DNA of 64,000 bases from Prevotella sp. GTDB lineage: Bacteria > Bacteroidota > Bacteroidia > Bacteroidales > Bacteroidaceae. Positions 1 through 8,808 of the stretch are shown piece by piece. Both the position numbers and the translations under genes were made by a program. Where the stretch lies: the NCBI GenBank assembly GCA_016286995.1, contig JAEEVA010000003.1:1-64000 (forward strand), given 5' to 3'. Under the pieces are notes generated by a model, which saw nothing but the letters and a program-made list of their open reading frames with translations, had not been told where the DNA came from and did no database searches. How positions within the stretch are numbered: the stretch's first letter is position 1; each line of letters opens with the position of its first letter.

Positions 1-52
1 ATTGAACCAGCTCACTGAACCGTCCTGATCCTATGCTGTTCCTGTGTCTTCG

Positions 53-126
53 CGGTGCGTACGAGACTCGAACTCGTGACCTCCTGCGTGACAGGCAGGC
101 ATTCTAACCTACTGAACTAACGCACC
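53..126 (-). tRNA. tRNA-Asp (anticodon GTC)
   Basis: Reverse complement folds as a cloverleaf: acceptor GGTGCGT/ACGCACC, anticodon arm CCTGC-CTGTCAC-GCAGG, T arm with GTTCGAGTC. Confidence 0.93.
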
Positions 127-216
127 TCAAAATCTTACCAGCACTGACACTCTCGTCATTTGCGGGTGCAAAGGTAATCAGAATTTTCGAAACTACAAAA
201 TTTTTTCGGAAAAAGT

Positions 217-729
217 TTATAAAAATCTTTGCATCAACAGGGCATCGTGGTATTTCCGGCCATCAAAGAGCCAGTCTGCGAGCTCAGTCTGTACGTTAAA
301 CCCTGCCTCATGGAACAATTGCACGGCGGCTTTGTTGTCTGCGTCAATGACTGCATACAACTGGTGCAGATGGAGTACGCGAAGGGCATAATGACACAAT
401 TGCTGCAAGGCGGCAGCACCGTAACCCTGCCTACGACAGTCGTTCATGATGACGATGCCTGCCTCTGCCCGCTGATGCTGAGGATCGAAATGTACAATAT
501 CAGCCATACCGACAGTCTGACCATTGGCATTCTCGACGACCAGTCGTACTTGTCGGTCGGCATAGATGTCGTCGCTCGACGTGGCAATGTAGTCGTGTAA
601 CGTATAGCGCGAATACGGCACGTTGGTGGTTCCTACGTTCCACAGTTTCATGTCGTTCTCGATGGTATACAGCAAGTCGAGATCTTCTGGTTCAAGGGCT
701 CTGAGCCTGATATCGGGTAATGTCTTCAT
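217..729 (-). CDS. GNAT-family N-acetyltransferase (SpeG/RimJ-like)
   Basis: RALEPEDLDLLYTIEND...RRQGYGAAALQQLCHYA...NKAAVQLFHEAGF acetyltransferase motifs; start at MKTLPDIRLR overlaps the upstream gene by 4 nt. Confidence 0.85.
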   Translation of the reverse strand: MKTLPDIRLRALEPEDLDLLYTIENDMKLWNVGTTNVPYSRYTLHDYIATSSDDIYADRQVRLVVENANGQTVGMADIVHFDPQHQRAEAGIVIMNDCRRQGYGAAALQQLCHYALRVLHLHQLYAVIDADNKAAVQLFHEAGFNVQTELADWLFDGRKYHDALLMQRFL

Positions 730-1595
730 GAGATGTTCTTTCTTGGATTGATAAACGCGCCAAACCGTTGTGTCAGCATCTGTAACAGTGCCAGGAAAGC
801 ACGGAAATAGATGGCACACTTCACGGGCAGCGTAAAGATAAAGCTGAGATGACCGTAGTGCTTACGGAAGAAGATGAGCATAGCCTGATAGAACACATGG
901 ACATAGCGGAACGACGTCTTCTGCGTGGACTCGCCCTTATAATGAATAATGTCGAGTGGTAAGTACCAGTTCTGCCAGCCGCCCTTCAGCAGACGGTACG
1001 ACAGGTCGATGTCCTCGCCATACATGAAGAAGTCCTCGTCCAAAAGTCCTACTTGGTCGAGTGCCTTGCGACGCAGCATACAATAGGCACCGCTGATAAC
1101 CTCTATGCGTCCAGGCTTGTCCCACGACAGATGACTCATGTAGTAGCGCTTCGTGAAACCCAGCATTTTCAGCATCGACACCCACGGTGTAGGAATGGCC
1201 CGTCGCGATTCTGGTGCAGGAGTTCCCTCCCTTGTCAGCATCCTGACACCTGCCCCACCCGCCTGCGGATGGTCGTCAAGAAAACGGAGTGTCTCACGGA
1301 TGGTGGGTTCGTACACTACAGTATCTGGATTGAGTAATAGCACATATTCAGAGTCGGACATACGAATGACCTGATTGTTGGCACGGGCAAACCCCACGTT
1401 CTCCTTGTTAGCCACAAAGTGCACCTCAGGATAACGGGGCTGTAGCGTGTCTACCGTACCGTCTGTCGATTTGTTGTCAACCACGAAGATGTCGTCCTCG
1501 ATACCTTCGAGGGCACGCTCCACGCTCTGCAGACATTCGTCGAGCAGCTGGCAGACGTTGTAGCTGACAATAACTATGCTGACTTTCTTGGCCAT
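726..1595 (-). CDS. Family 2 glycosyltransferase (rhamnosyltransferase-like)
   Basis: VSIVIVSYNV...IFVVDNKSTDGT...LLLNPDT...SGAYCMLRRKALDQVGLLDEDFFMYGEDIDLSYR. Confidence 0.9.
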   Translation of the reverse strand: MAKKVSIVIVSYNVCQLLDECLQSVERALEGIEDDIFVVDNKSTDGTVDTLQPRYPEVHFVANKENVGFARANNQVIRMSDSEYVLLLNPDTVVYEPTIRETLRFLDDHPQAGGAGVRMLTREGTPAPESRRAIPTPWVSMLKMLGFTKRYYMSHLSWDKPGRIEVISGAYCMLRRKALDQVGLLDEDFFMYGEDIDLSYRLLKGGWQNWYLPLDIIHYKGESTQKTSFRYVHVFYQAMLIFFRKHYGHLSFIFTLPVKCAIYFRAFLALLQMLTQRFGAFINPRKNIS

Positions 1596-1813
1596 ACAAA
1601 GGGGATGCATAACAGGAGAATAACACCCAGATAGAAGAAGGGTGTCGTCTCATATATCAGGTACAGAACGGCATTGATCAGCAGGGGCACCACAATGATG
1701 GCCAGCCTCAGCCATTTGTTCTTTTTAAAAAGCCTCAACCCTAAGTAGGCACACACCAGTGTGGCCAATTCCATCAGGGTTGTCAGCAGGAATAACGTCG
1801 TCTCAGAATTCAT
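1574..1813 (-). CDS. Small membrane protein, unknown function
   Basis: 79 aa with hydrophobic segments; lies between recR and the GT2 gene on the same strand. Confidence 0.6.
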   Translation of the reverse strand: MNSETTLFLLTTLMELATLVCAYLGLRLFKKNKWLRLAIIVVPLLINAVLYLIYETTPFFYLGVILLLCIPFVWPRKSA

Positions 1814-1867
1814 ATCAATTCGTGTAATTCGTCTTAATTCGTTGTTTAAAATTACATCATTCGCTGT

Positions 1868-2485
1868 TTATTTGCCGTCGAACGGCGTGCGGTTCAGTAT
1901 AGACCGGCCCAGCGTCACCTCGTCGGTATACTCCAGTTCGTCACCCACGCTGATGCCGCGGGCAATGATGCTGAGCTTCACATCCGTATAGGGTGCCAGT
2001 TTGCGGAAGATGTAGAAATTGGTGGTGTCGCCCTCCATCGTAGAACTCAAAGCCAGAATGACTTCCTTCACCCCACCCGCTTTGACACGCTCCACTAACG
2101 AGTCAATCTCCAAGTCAGCAGGGCCGATGCCGTCCATCGGTGAGATGACGCCACCCAGCACATGGTAGAGACCACGATACTGCTGCGTGTTCTCAACGGC
2201 CATCACGTCCTGGATATTCTCCACCACACAGATGGTCTCCGTATCACGGCGTGGGTCGCTACAGATGGGGCATATATCGCTGTCGCTGATATTGTGGCAC
2301 ACCTTACAATGCTTTACTTCCAGCTTCATACGGGCTATAGCCTTCACAAACTGCTCCACGTCGTCAGCATCCTGCCGCAACAGGTGCAACACCAGTCTCA
2401 AGGCCGTCTTGCGTCCTATGCCTGGCAGCGTTGAGAATGCCTGTACCGCCTGTTCCAGCAACTGTGATGGGTATTGTTGTATCAT
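1868..2485 (-). CDS. recR: Recombination protein RecR
   Basis: [17 protein letters not shown], zinc motif [16 protein letters not shown], Toprim region [16 protein letters not shown]. Confidence 0.97.
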   Translation of the reverse strand: MIQQYPSQLLEQAVQAFSTLPGIGRKTALRLVLHLLRQDADDVEQFVKAIARMKLEVKHCKVCHNISDSDICPICSDPRRDTETICVVENIQDVMAVENTQQYRGLYHVLGGVISPMDGIGPADLEIDSLVERVKAGGVKEVILALSSTMEGDTTNFYIFRKLAPYTDVKLSIIARGISVGDELEYTDEVTLGRSILNRTPFDGK

Positions 2486-2518
2486 TATATCATTATATCA
2501 TTATTCAAATAGTAAAGT

Positions 2519-4375
2519 TCAAAGTTCACTCAGTTCCAGCCAGCGCATGGACTTTTCGTCGAGCTCAGCGTTGAGGATGGGCAAACGCTTGCTCATGGCT
2601 GTAATCTCGTCGACAGAGGTAGTGCCGCCACAAAGAGCTTCCTCAATTTGTTTCTTCTCACCTTCCAAAGCCTCGATGTCTTTCTCTAACTGTTCCATCT
2701 CGCGCTTCTCCTTAAAGCTGAGCTTGCGCTTCTGTGGAGAACCGTCGCGGCGACGGGAATTGTCTTCCTTGGAATCACCAGAGTCTTTCGATTCTCGGAA
2801 AGATTTAGATGGCTCAGGGTCTTTCGCTCCTTCCATAGACGCCCACTCGCGATACTGCGTGTAGTTGCCTGGGAAGTCCTTGATGACGCCGTCGCCCTTG
2901 AACACTAACAGGTGGTCGACGACCTTGTCCATGAAGTAACGGTCATGCGAGACGACGATGACACAACCAGGGAAATCCTGCAGGTATTCTTCCAGAATCT
3001 GCAACGTCACGATGTCGAGGTCGTTGGTGGGCTCGTCAAGCACCAGGAAGTTGGGGTTCTTCATCAGCACCGTACATAGGTACAACTTGCGACGCTCGCC
3101 ACCACTCAACTTATATACATAATTATATTGCTGCTCGTTGGTGAACAGGAAATACTGCAACAGCTGCGAGGCCGAGAACTTACGGCCACCGCCCAGGTCG
3201 ACATACTCTGCAATGTCGCGAACGATGTCAATAACCTTCTGCTGCTCATTAAATTGCAGACCTTCCTGCGAGAAGTAGCCGAAGCGCACAGTATCACCTA
3301 TTACGATACGACCCTCGTCAACGGGTTCGAGACCAAGCAGCATCTTGATGAATGTCGACTTGCCCGTTCCGTTGTTGCCCACGATGCCCATCTTCTCGAA
3401 ACGCGAGAAGTTGTAGTAGAAGTCCTTGAGGATGGTGATTTGACTGTTGGCTGTTGGCTGTTCTCTCTTTGAGAGTGTGACGTTGCGAAGGCTATTAGCT
3501 ATAGGATATGCCTTGCTGATATACTGGCACTCGAAAATCTTCGAGCCGATATAGACGTTACTGGCCTTCAGGCGGATTTGTCGTTCTTCGATACGCTGCT
3601 TGGCCACGCGCTCCAATTCGTAGAAAGCCTCCTCACGATAACGGGCCTTGTGGCCACGGGCCTGAGGCATGCGATGCATCCATTCCAACTCCGTCCGATA
3701 CAGGTTATTGGCACGGGCTATCTCAGCCCGTTTATTGTCAATACGCTCCTGGCGCTTCTCCAGATAGTAGGCATAGTTGCCACGATAGGTATAGATGGTC
3801 TGATCGTCCAACTCCAGTATGACGCTGCACACACGGTCCAGGAAGAAGCGGTCGTGAGTCACCATCAACAACGTACGGTTGCCCCATTGCAGGTAACTCT
3901 CCAGCCATTCTATCATTTCCAGGTCCAAGTGATTGGTGGGCTCGTCGAGGATAATCAGGTCGGGTTCCGTCAGCAGCACGTTGGCCAGCGCCACACGCTT
4001 CTGCTGTCCTCCGCTAAGCTGTCCCATCGGCTGCTGCAAATCCTTAATCTTCAACTGTGTCAGCACTTGTTTGGCCCTGAGTACCTTTTCCTCTTCGCCC
4101 TGATGATTGAAGCACGCGTCAAGCACCGTCTCGTCAGGGTCGAAGGCTGGCGACTGTTCGAGGAATCCTACCTTCAGGTCACGACGGAACACGATGTCGC
4201 CTGAGTCGTAGCCATCCTTGCCAGCCAGAATATTCAGCAGCGTCGACTTTCCCGTTCCGTTACGTGCAATCAGTCCCACCCGCTGGCCTTCGCCAATCGA
4301 GAAGCTGATGTCGCGGAACAGGGTCAGCGCGCCAAACGACTTAGTCAGATGTTGTACGTCAAGATAAGGAACCAT
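2519..4375 (-). CDS. ABC-F family ATP-binding protein (Uup-like)
   Basis: Two ABC domains (GRNGTGKSTLL, LSGGQQKRVALA, LDEPTNHLD; GNNGTGKSTF, LSGGERRKLYL, LDEPTNDLD) with a C-terminal coiled coil. Confidence 0.95.
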   Translation of the reverse strand: MVPYLDVQHLTKSFGALTLFRDISFSIGEGQRVGLIARNGTGKSTLLNILAGKDGYDSGDIVFRRDLKVGFLEQSPAFDPDETVLDACFNHQGEEEKVLRAKQVLTQLKIKDLQQPMGQLSGGQQKRVALANVLLTEPDLIILDEPTNHLDLEMIEWLESYLQWGNRTLLMVTHDRFFLDRVCSVILELDDQTIYTYRGNYAYYLEKRQERIDNKRAEIARANNLYRTELEWMHRMPQARGHKARYREEAFYELERVAKQRIEERQIRLKASNVYIGSKIFECQYISKAYPIANSLRNVTLSKREQPTANSQITILKDFYYNFSRFEKMGIVGNNGTGKSTFIKMLLGLEPVDEGRIVIGDTVRFGYFSQEGLQFNEQQKVIDIVRDIAEYVDLGGGRKFSASQLLQYFLFTNEQQYNYVYKLSGGERRKLYLCTVLMKNPNFLVLDEPTNDLDIVTLQILEEYLQDFPGCVIVVSHDRYFMDKVVDHLLVFKGDGVIKDFPGNYTQYREWASMEGAKDPEPSKSFRESKDSGDSKEDNSRRRDGSPQKRKLSFKEKREMEQLEKDIEALEGEKKQIEEALCGGTTSVDEITAMSKRLPILNAELDEKSMRWLELSEL

Positions 4376-4394
4376 TGAACTTTAAACTTTATGA

Positions 4395-5000
4395 TTAGTC
4401 CTGTTTGAGTGACTGGTTGATTTCCCCGATATAGTCCAGAACCGCATCCCTACCCTCTTTTTTCTCGGCTGAGGTCAGGAACATCGGGGGCATTTCCTCC
4501 CACGTTTCCGCAAGTTTCTTCCTATAGGCTTCCATCGCCTGTCGGCACTTGTTGGGCGTCAGCTTGTCGGCCTTGGTGAACACGATGCTGAACGGAATGC
4601 TCGACATTCCCAGCCACTCGATGAACTCCAGGTCAATCTTCTGTGGGTCCAGTCGGATGTCCACCAGCACGAACACATTCACCAGTTGTTCCCTTTGCAG
4701 GATGTAGCCGCGAATCATCTGGTCAAGTTTGTCCACCTCCTTCTTCGAACGCTTGGCATAGCCGTAGCCAGGCAAGTCCACCAGATACCACTCCTTATTA
4801 ATAATAAAGTGGTTGATGAGCAACGTCTTACCTGGCGTTGACGACGTCTTAGCCAACTTCTTGTTGTTCGTCAGCATGTTGATGAGGCTCGACTTTCCCA
4901 CGTTCGAGCGTCCAATAAACGCATATTCCGGCTTCGTATCCTTTGGGCACATCGACACCATCGGCGCCGACAGCGAAAATTCAGCTTGCTTTATTTCCAT
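4395..5000 (-). CDS. engB: Ribosome biogenesis GTP-binding protein YihA/YsxC/EngB
   Basis: [44 protein letters not shown]. Confidence 0.96.
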   Translation of the reverse strand: MEIKQAEFSLSAPMVSMCPKDTKPEYAFIGRSNVGKSSLINMLTNNKKLAKTSSTPGKTLLINHFIINKEWYLVDLPGYGYAKRSKKEVDKLDQMIRGYILQREQLVNVFVLVDIRLDPQKIDLEFIEWLGMSSIPFSIVFTKADKLTPNKCRQAMEAYRKKLAETWEEMPPMFLTSAEKKEGRDAVLDYIGEINQSLKQD

Positions 5001-5019
5001 ACCATCATTCTTTTTCTTT

Positions 5020-6132
5020 CTACTCCATTCTTAACCACTCAGCCATGAACTTATCATAAACCTCATATACGCCTTGCTGATGGGTTATCAATTGCTTGTC
5101 CTCAAGAATCTGGGCAGCTTTCTGAACACTACTGGATGATGACAGATGATGCCGCCTGACAAACTCCATACCCGTCATCTGCCTTGCTTTTCCTTCCTGA
5201 CCTATGGCTACGAGGAGATCTCGTTGTTTAATAGTCAGTTGAAATAGCGTATCCTTATAAGCTTCTTCATTTTGCAGTATAATCTGCGTCACAGCTTTGT
5301 CAACAGCGTCAACTGTCACATGGTCAGATGATGCAAAGAGTTGATTAAGGACCTTCTGCAAATACCAGGTTGTTCCGTCAAAACGTTCGTAAATGGCCTT
5401 AACAACCCCATCATCTATCTGTTTGCCAGCTTTTTCAAAGTGTCGACTCGCAAATGACTCATACGCAGGTAGTGCCACTGGTTTCAAGAACATAAATGAC
5501 GTACTTTGGTAGAACGGTCTGGCAGGCGAAGAGAACATTTCACTCATCATTCTTTTCTGAGAACCTGAGAATACAAATACAGCATTACGGCAATCCTGTA
5601 CATACGTCCGAAACAGCGCCTCTACGTTTTGCTCTGGATAATTCGCAATGGCCTGAAACTCATCTATAGCTACAATGCAATGCCTGTCTGCCGCCTTCAG
5701 GTAATTGAATATTTCTTCCAGCGTAAACGAAGGTGATTTAATATCGCCAACCCCTATATTCCAGCTTGCATTACCCTGACCATCAAAAGAGATTCCTGTA
5801 CGAAGCGAAGTTACAAATTTCAGGAAACGGTCTATGGCCTCCTGGCCTCGCGGTTTCAGACGTGTAACGATGCTACGCCCCATGCGAAACACCAAATCCT
5901 GAAGATTTTTGGTTGCATAGATGTCTATGAGGAAAGTATAATACTTCTGTTGTATGTTAGTCTGAGCAAAACAATGGTTCAACAACCCCGTCTTTCCCAT
6001 ACGGCGCGGAGAAATAAGAGCCACATGATTACCATTAGTCAACAATGTTGTCAGCTCATGCGTTTCGTTCTTTCTGTCGCAGAAATACTCAGCAGACTCA
6101 TAACCGAACGTAATAAAAGGATTATCTATCAT
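5020..6132 (-). CDS. AAA-family ATPase (archaeal-type ATPase-like, Bacteroidales accessory protein)
   Basis: [17 protein letters not shown] Walker [11 protein letters not shown] Walker B, C-terminal winged-helix-like region. Confidence 0.85.
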   Translation of the reverse strand: MIDNPFITFGYESAEYFCDRKNETHELTTLLTNGNHVALISPRRMGKTGLLNHCFAQTNIQQKYYTFLIDIYATKNLQDLVFRMGRSIVTRLKPRGQEAIDRFLKFVTSLRTGISFDGQGNASWNIGVGDIKSPSFTLEEIFNYLKAADRHCIVAIDEFQAIANYPEQNVEALFRTYVQDCRNAVFVFSGSQKRMMSEMFSSPARPFYQSTSFMFLKPVALPAYESFASRHFEKAGKQIDDGVVKAIYERFDGTTWYLQKVLNQLFASSDHVTVDAVDKAVTQIILQNEEAYKDTLFQLTIKQRDLLVAIGQEGKARQMTGMEFVRRHHLSSSSSVQKAAQILEDKQLITHQQGVYEVYDKFMAEWLRME

Positions 6133-6186
6133 ACATTAACTCGCTTTTGCGTGCAAAGTTAACAACTTTTATTGAGAAAGCCAAAT

Positions 6187-6221
6187 AATTATCCAAAAAA
6201 GATTATCCTTTTTGGATAATT
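6187..6221. promoter_or_regulatory. Inverted repeat / candidate operator upstream of the AAA ATPase
   Basis: AATTATCCAAAAA-agattatcc-TTTTTGGATAATT, perfect 13-nt arms; minus-strand TAACTTTG -7-like element lies downstream of it. Confidence 0.6.
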
Positions 6222-6322
6222 CAATCAACGAGGCTTCCCGATTGGCTCTGCATGCGATTATCAATAAGGGATTGAAACGTAAAAATAATAAGACTTTATT
6301 CGTTTTTTAGTAAATAAATGCT

Positions 6323-6330
6323 TATCTTTG
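6323..6330 (+). promoter_or_regulatory. Bacteroidetes -7 promoter element TATCTTTG
   Basis: Match to TAnnTTTG followed by structured non-coding sequence. Confidence 0.6.
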
Positions 6331-6334
6331 CACC

Positions 6335-6660
6335 CGCTAACTCACGCTGTACGACCTCAATGGAGGCCTAAGCGGCTATAGGAAGGGAGCACTACATTTT
6401 GAAAATGCGTCGCTGACGCTTTGTTTTTGGCGATTCGAAACTACCACACTCGAAAAGCAAGTCAAGAACACTGCAGAAGTTGGTGCTACGGGTAGGTATA
6501 TACTACCCTTTGGCGTGCAGAGGACTGAATTATGTCCTCAAGCACGCTTTTGAGGGATTTCATATATACCAACAGCGTGGGTGTCACTCTGCTCGTTTAC
6601 TTGCTTGGCTGTGGTAGGCCTCGAATCGCGAACGGGCAGAAGCCAGATACCCCGCTTTTC
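6335..6660 (+). ncRNA. Candidate structured non-coding RNA / structured intergenic region of unknown identity
   Basis: Downstream of a TATCTTTG promoter element; hairpins GCGTC-gct-GACGC+TTTGTTTTT, GGGTAG..CTACCC, GAGGAC..GTCCTC inside CGTGC..GCACG; long-range CACGCTGT/ACAGCGTG; no convincing ORF. Confidence 0.35.
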
Positions 6661-6731
6661 CTTATGTGGTTAACGAAAATAATATTTGTCCGATTAGGGG
6701 TATTTGACGGACACAAAATAGTTGTTACTAC

Positions 6732-7727
6732 ATGAATAGTGCGTCTTTGTCAGTTCTCCCCAAAAGATTGGAATGGATAGACTGGATGAAAGCTATCGGA
6801 ATGTATTTCATTGTGTCTGGCCATTTTTTCTCTTTTGGTGATAAATATATCTACGTTTTCAGCGTTCCCTTATTTTTTGTCATATCAGGTTTTCTAAGTA
6901 AAAAAGAAACAAACCTGAGGGCGTTTTGGAATAAGATATGGTTCAACTATGCTGTTCCTTTACTATTAATATCCACTATCAATTACTCCATTGGATGCTT
7001 TGACTTACTGATAAAAGGCAAACTTGAATTCATGACGTTTGTATGGTTTGTTCGGAATGTCATGTTTGGATTGAATGCTGGTTTTGGAGTATGCTGGTTT
7101 GTCTATACCCTGATATTGCTAAAGATAATATTTCAGTTCTGTCCAAATAGAAATTGTTTTTACCTGCTTACACCCCTCATGTTATTCTTTACTTATGTCT
7201 ATAATCACATTGATTTGACTGGTTATCCTTTCTTTTTGAAAGAGCCCAACGTTTTTGTTTGTGTTTTTACAGCATACCCTTTCTTTGCGTTAGGAGTTTT
7301 TGCCAATCAATATAGAAACTTGTTAAACACGTATAATAAGAACGGTGTTATCATATCTTTATTATTCATAAGTCTGGCACTTCTTTACTTGAGTGGGAAA
7401 TGTAACGATTATGTGCTGATGCATAAATGTGGATATGGTGGCAACTTGCTTTGGTTTCTAATGGGAGGAATAGCTGGTTCTTGTTTTGTCTTTGCATTAT
7501 CTAAACTATTACGGATAACTTCAAAATCTATCAATATCATTTCTAGAGGAACGATTATTATTCTGGGGTTTCATTTTTATTTTATTAACTGGATTAGAGA
7601 AATATTGAGCGAATCCTATCTTGATTATGCATTCGCGGCAATTATCCTCATGCTTTTTATTCCAATCATATTATTGGCAGAAAAGTATTTTCCACTAATC
7701 ATCGGGAAATATCGCTCAAATCACTAA
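6732..7727 (+). CDS. Acyltransferase family 3 membrane protein
   Basis: RLEWIDWMKAIGMYFIVSGHFF...VPLFFVISGFLSKK, multi-TM. Confidence 0.9.
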   Translation: MNSASLSVLPKRLEWIDWMKAIGMYFIVSGHFFSFGDKYIYVFSVPLFFVISGFLSKKETNLRAFWNKIWFNYAVPLLLISTINYSIGCFDLLIKGKLEFMTFVWFVRNVMFGLNAGFGVCWFVYTLILLKIIFQFCPNRNCFYLLTPLMLFFTYVYNHIDLTGYPFFLKEPNVFVCVFTAYPFFALGVFANQYRNLLNTYNKNGVIISLLFISLALLYLSGKCNDYVLMHKCGYGGNLLWFLMGGIAGSCFVFALSKLLRITSKSINIISRGTIIILGFHFYFINWIREILSESYLDYAFAAIILMLFIPIILLAEKYFPLIIGKYRSNH

Positions 7728-7888
7728 AGGCCATGCTTCTGAGCTGGCAACCCGTCTGCTCATAGCAAGCGGCCTAGGAGGAGGCAGGAAACGGATTGGG
7801 AGGACGGAGCAAAAGGGGACTTTGAACGAAGCAAGCGAGGGGTTTGCACGGAGCAAACGAATGCAGAGCGGGCGCTCAATATATGCAG

Positions 7889-7922
7889 AGCTCCCGTTCC
7901 ACATGTGTGGGGCGGGAGCTCA
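7889..7922. terminator. Strong GC hairpin between convergent genes (possible bidirectional terminator)
   Basis: GAGCTCCCG...CGGGAGCTC arms enclosing CCACA/TGTGG. Confidence 0.5.
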
Positions 7923-7954
7923 GTTTATGCGGAGCGAAGGGTCGGCATCGCATC

Positions 7955-8593
7955 TTATTCCGGATTTGACTGCTGGCGAAGCTTATAGATGAATGTTCTG
8001 CCTACTTTAAATTGTTTCAGCAACGGCTGATCTCCCTGACAAAGGGTGTTGAGATAGTTGCGTGCCGTATCAATCTTCAGTCCAGAATATTCCTTGAACG
8101 TCCTGACGGTCACATAGCCGTTATTCTCAATAATCCTGTCTATCAGGGCCTTCAGAGCCTCAGGACTGTTGAGAATTTCCTGGGTTGACACCTGCCTCTT
8201 CTTACGTGGCGTGTGGATATTGTCCTTGGCCAAATCGAGGAATTCCTTGTTGGGCGTAAACTCTATACCGTCAACCTCAATGTCCGTTCCCTTAACTTTG
8301 TTCCGATCGGTGAAGTGGCCTTTCACTTTGAGCTTGAGGGCAAAGGAGCCGAACGGCGTCATCACGCGGTAGCCACGTGACAGCAGCAGGCCTGCCTCGT
8401 CACGAAAAGCATCGAGCGCAGTTTTCAGGTGTACTGCACTAATCAGTCTGCGCTGTTCTGCATCCTTGGCATACAGCTCCAATGAGCACTTACGGCTGGT
8501 GTCCGGAATGGCGTAAAGCAGCGCTTTGCCATTCTCATCCCTATTTGGTCCTGGATTCAGCTCGAACCTAATTCCTTCGTCAGCGATATACAT
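7955..8593 (-). CDS. HU/HIG-like DNA-binding domain protein with C-terminal winged-helix-like domain
   Basis: SAVHLKTALDAFRDEAGLLLSRGYRVMTPFGSFALKLKVKG typical of Bacteroidales HU-like proteins. Confidence 0.7.
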   Translation of the reverse strand: MYIADEGIRFELNPGPNRDENGKALLYAIPDTSRKCSLELYAKDAEQRRLISAVHLKTALDAFRDEAGLLLSRGYRVMTPFGSFALKLKVKGHFTDRNKVKGTDIEVDGIEFTPNKEFLDLAKDNIHTPRKKRQVSTQEILNSPEALKALIDRIIENNGYVTVRTFKEYSGLKIDTARNYLNTLCQGDQPLLKQFKVGRTFIYKLRQQSNPE

Positions 8594-8695
8594 AGTTTCT
8601 AATACATTATTATATTATAGAATGCAAAGGTACGCAAAAAAACAGGAAAAAACAAGAAAAATCAAGGAAAGTTTTGCGTTTTTCTTTTTTTTTCG

Positions 8696-8703
8696 TACCT
8701 TTG
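8696..8703 (+). promoter_or_regulatory. -7 promoter element TACCTTTG upstream of rho
   Basis: TAnnTTTG consensus about 105 nt before the rho ATG. Confidence 0.6.
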
Positions 8704-8808
8704 CAGTCGAATTTCAAGAAAAGAGGGTGTTTCCGTCCGTGAAGCACGCCTGTTCCAAAAACAAATTCCAACAACATTTGAATCATTAACGAATTACTGT
8801 ATATTGTT

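Noticed and set aside
3578-4204. 208-aa plus-strand ORF antisense to the ABC-F gene
   Set aside because: Opposite a strongly supported CDS with no recognisable motifs.
6335-6660. tmRNA identity for the structured region
   Set aside because: No tag-peptide coding sequence, no tRNA-like acceptor/T arm found.
6532-6735. 67-aa plus-strand ORF
   Set aside because: Sits in hairpin-rich intergenic DNA without recognisable protein features; structure better explains the region.
7716-7904. 62-aa minus-strand ORF in the convergent gap
   Set aside because: Low-complexity composition and no similarity to known proteins; overlaps repetitive DNA.
5020-8593. Defence island or integrative element
   Set aside because: Looks accessory, but no integrase, transposase, nuclease or recognised defence domain was seen; att-like direct repeats not found by eye.
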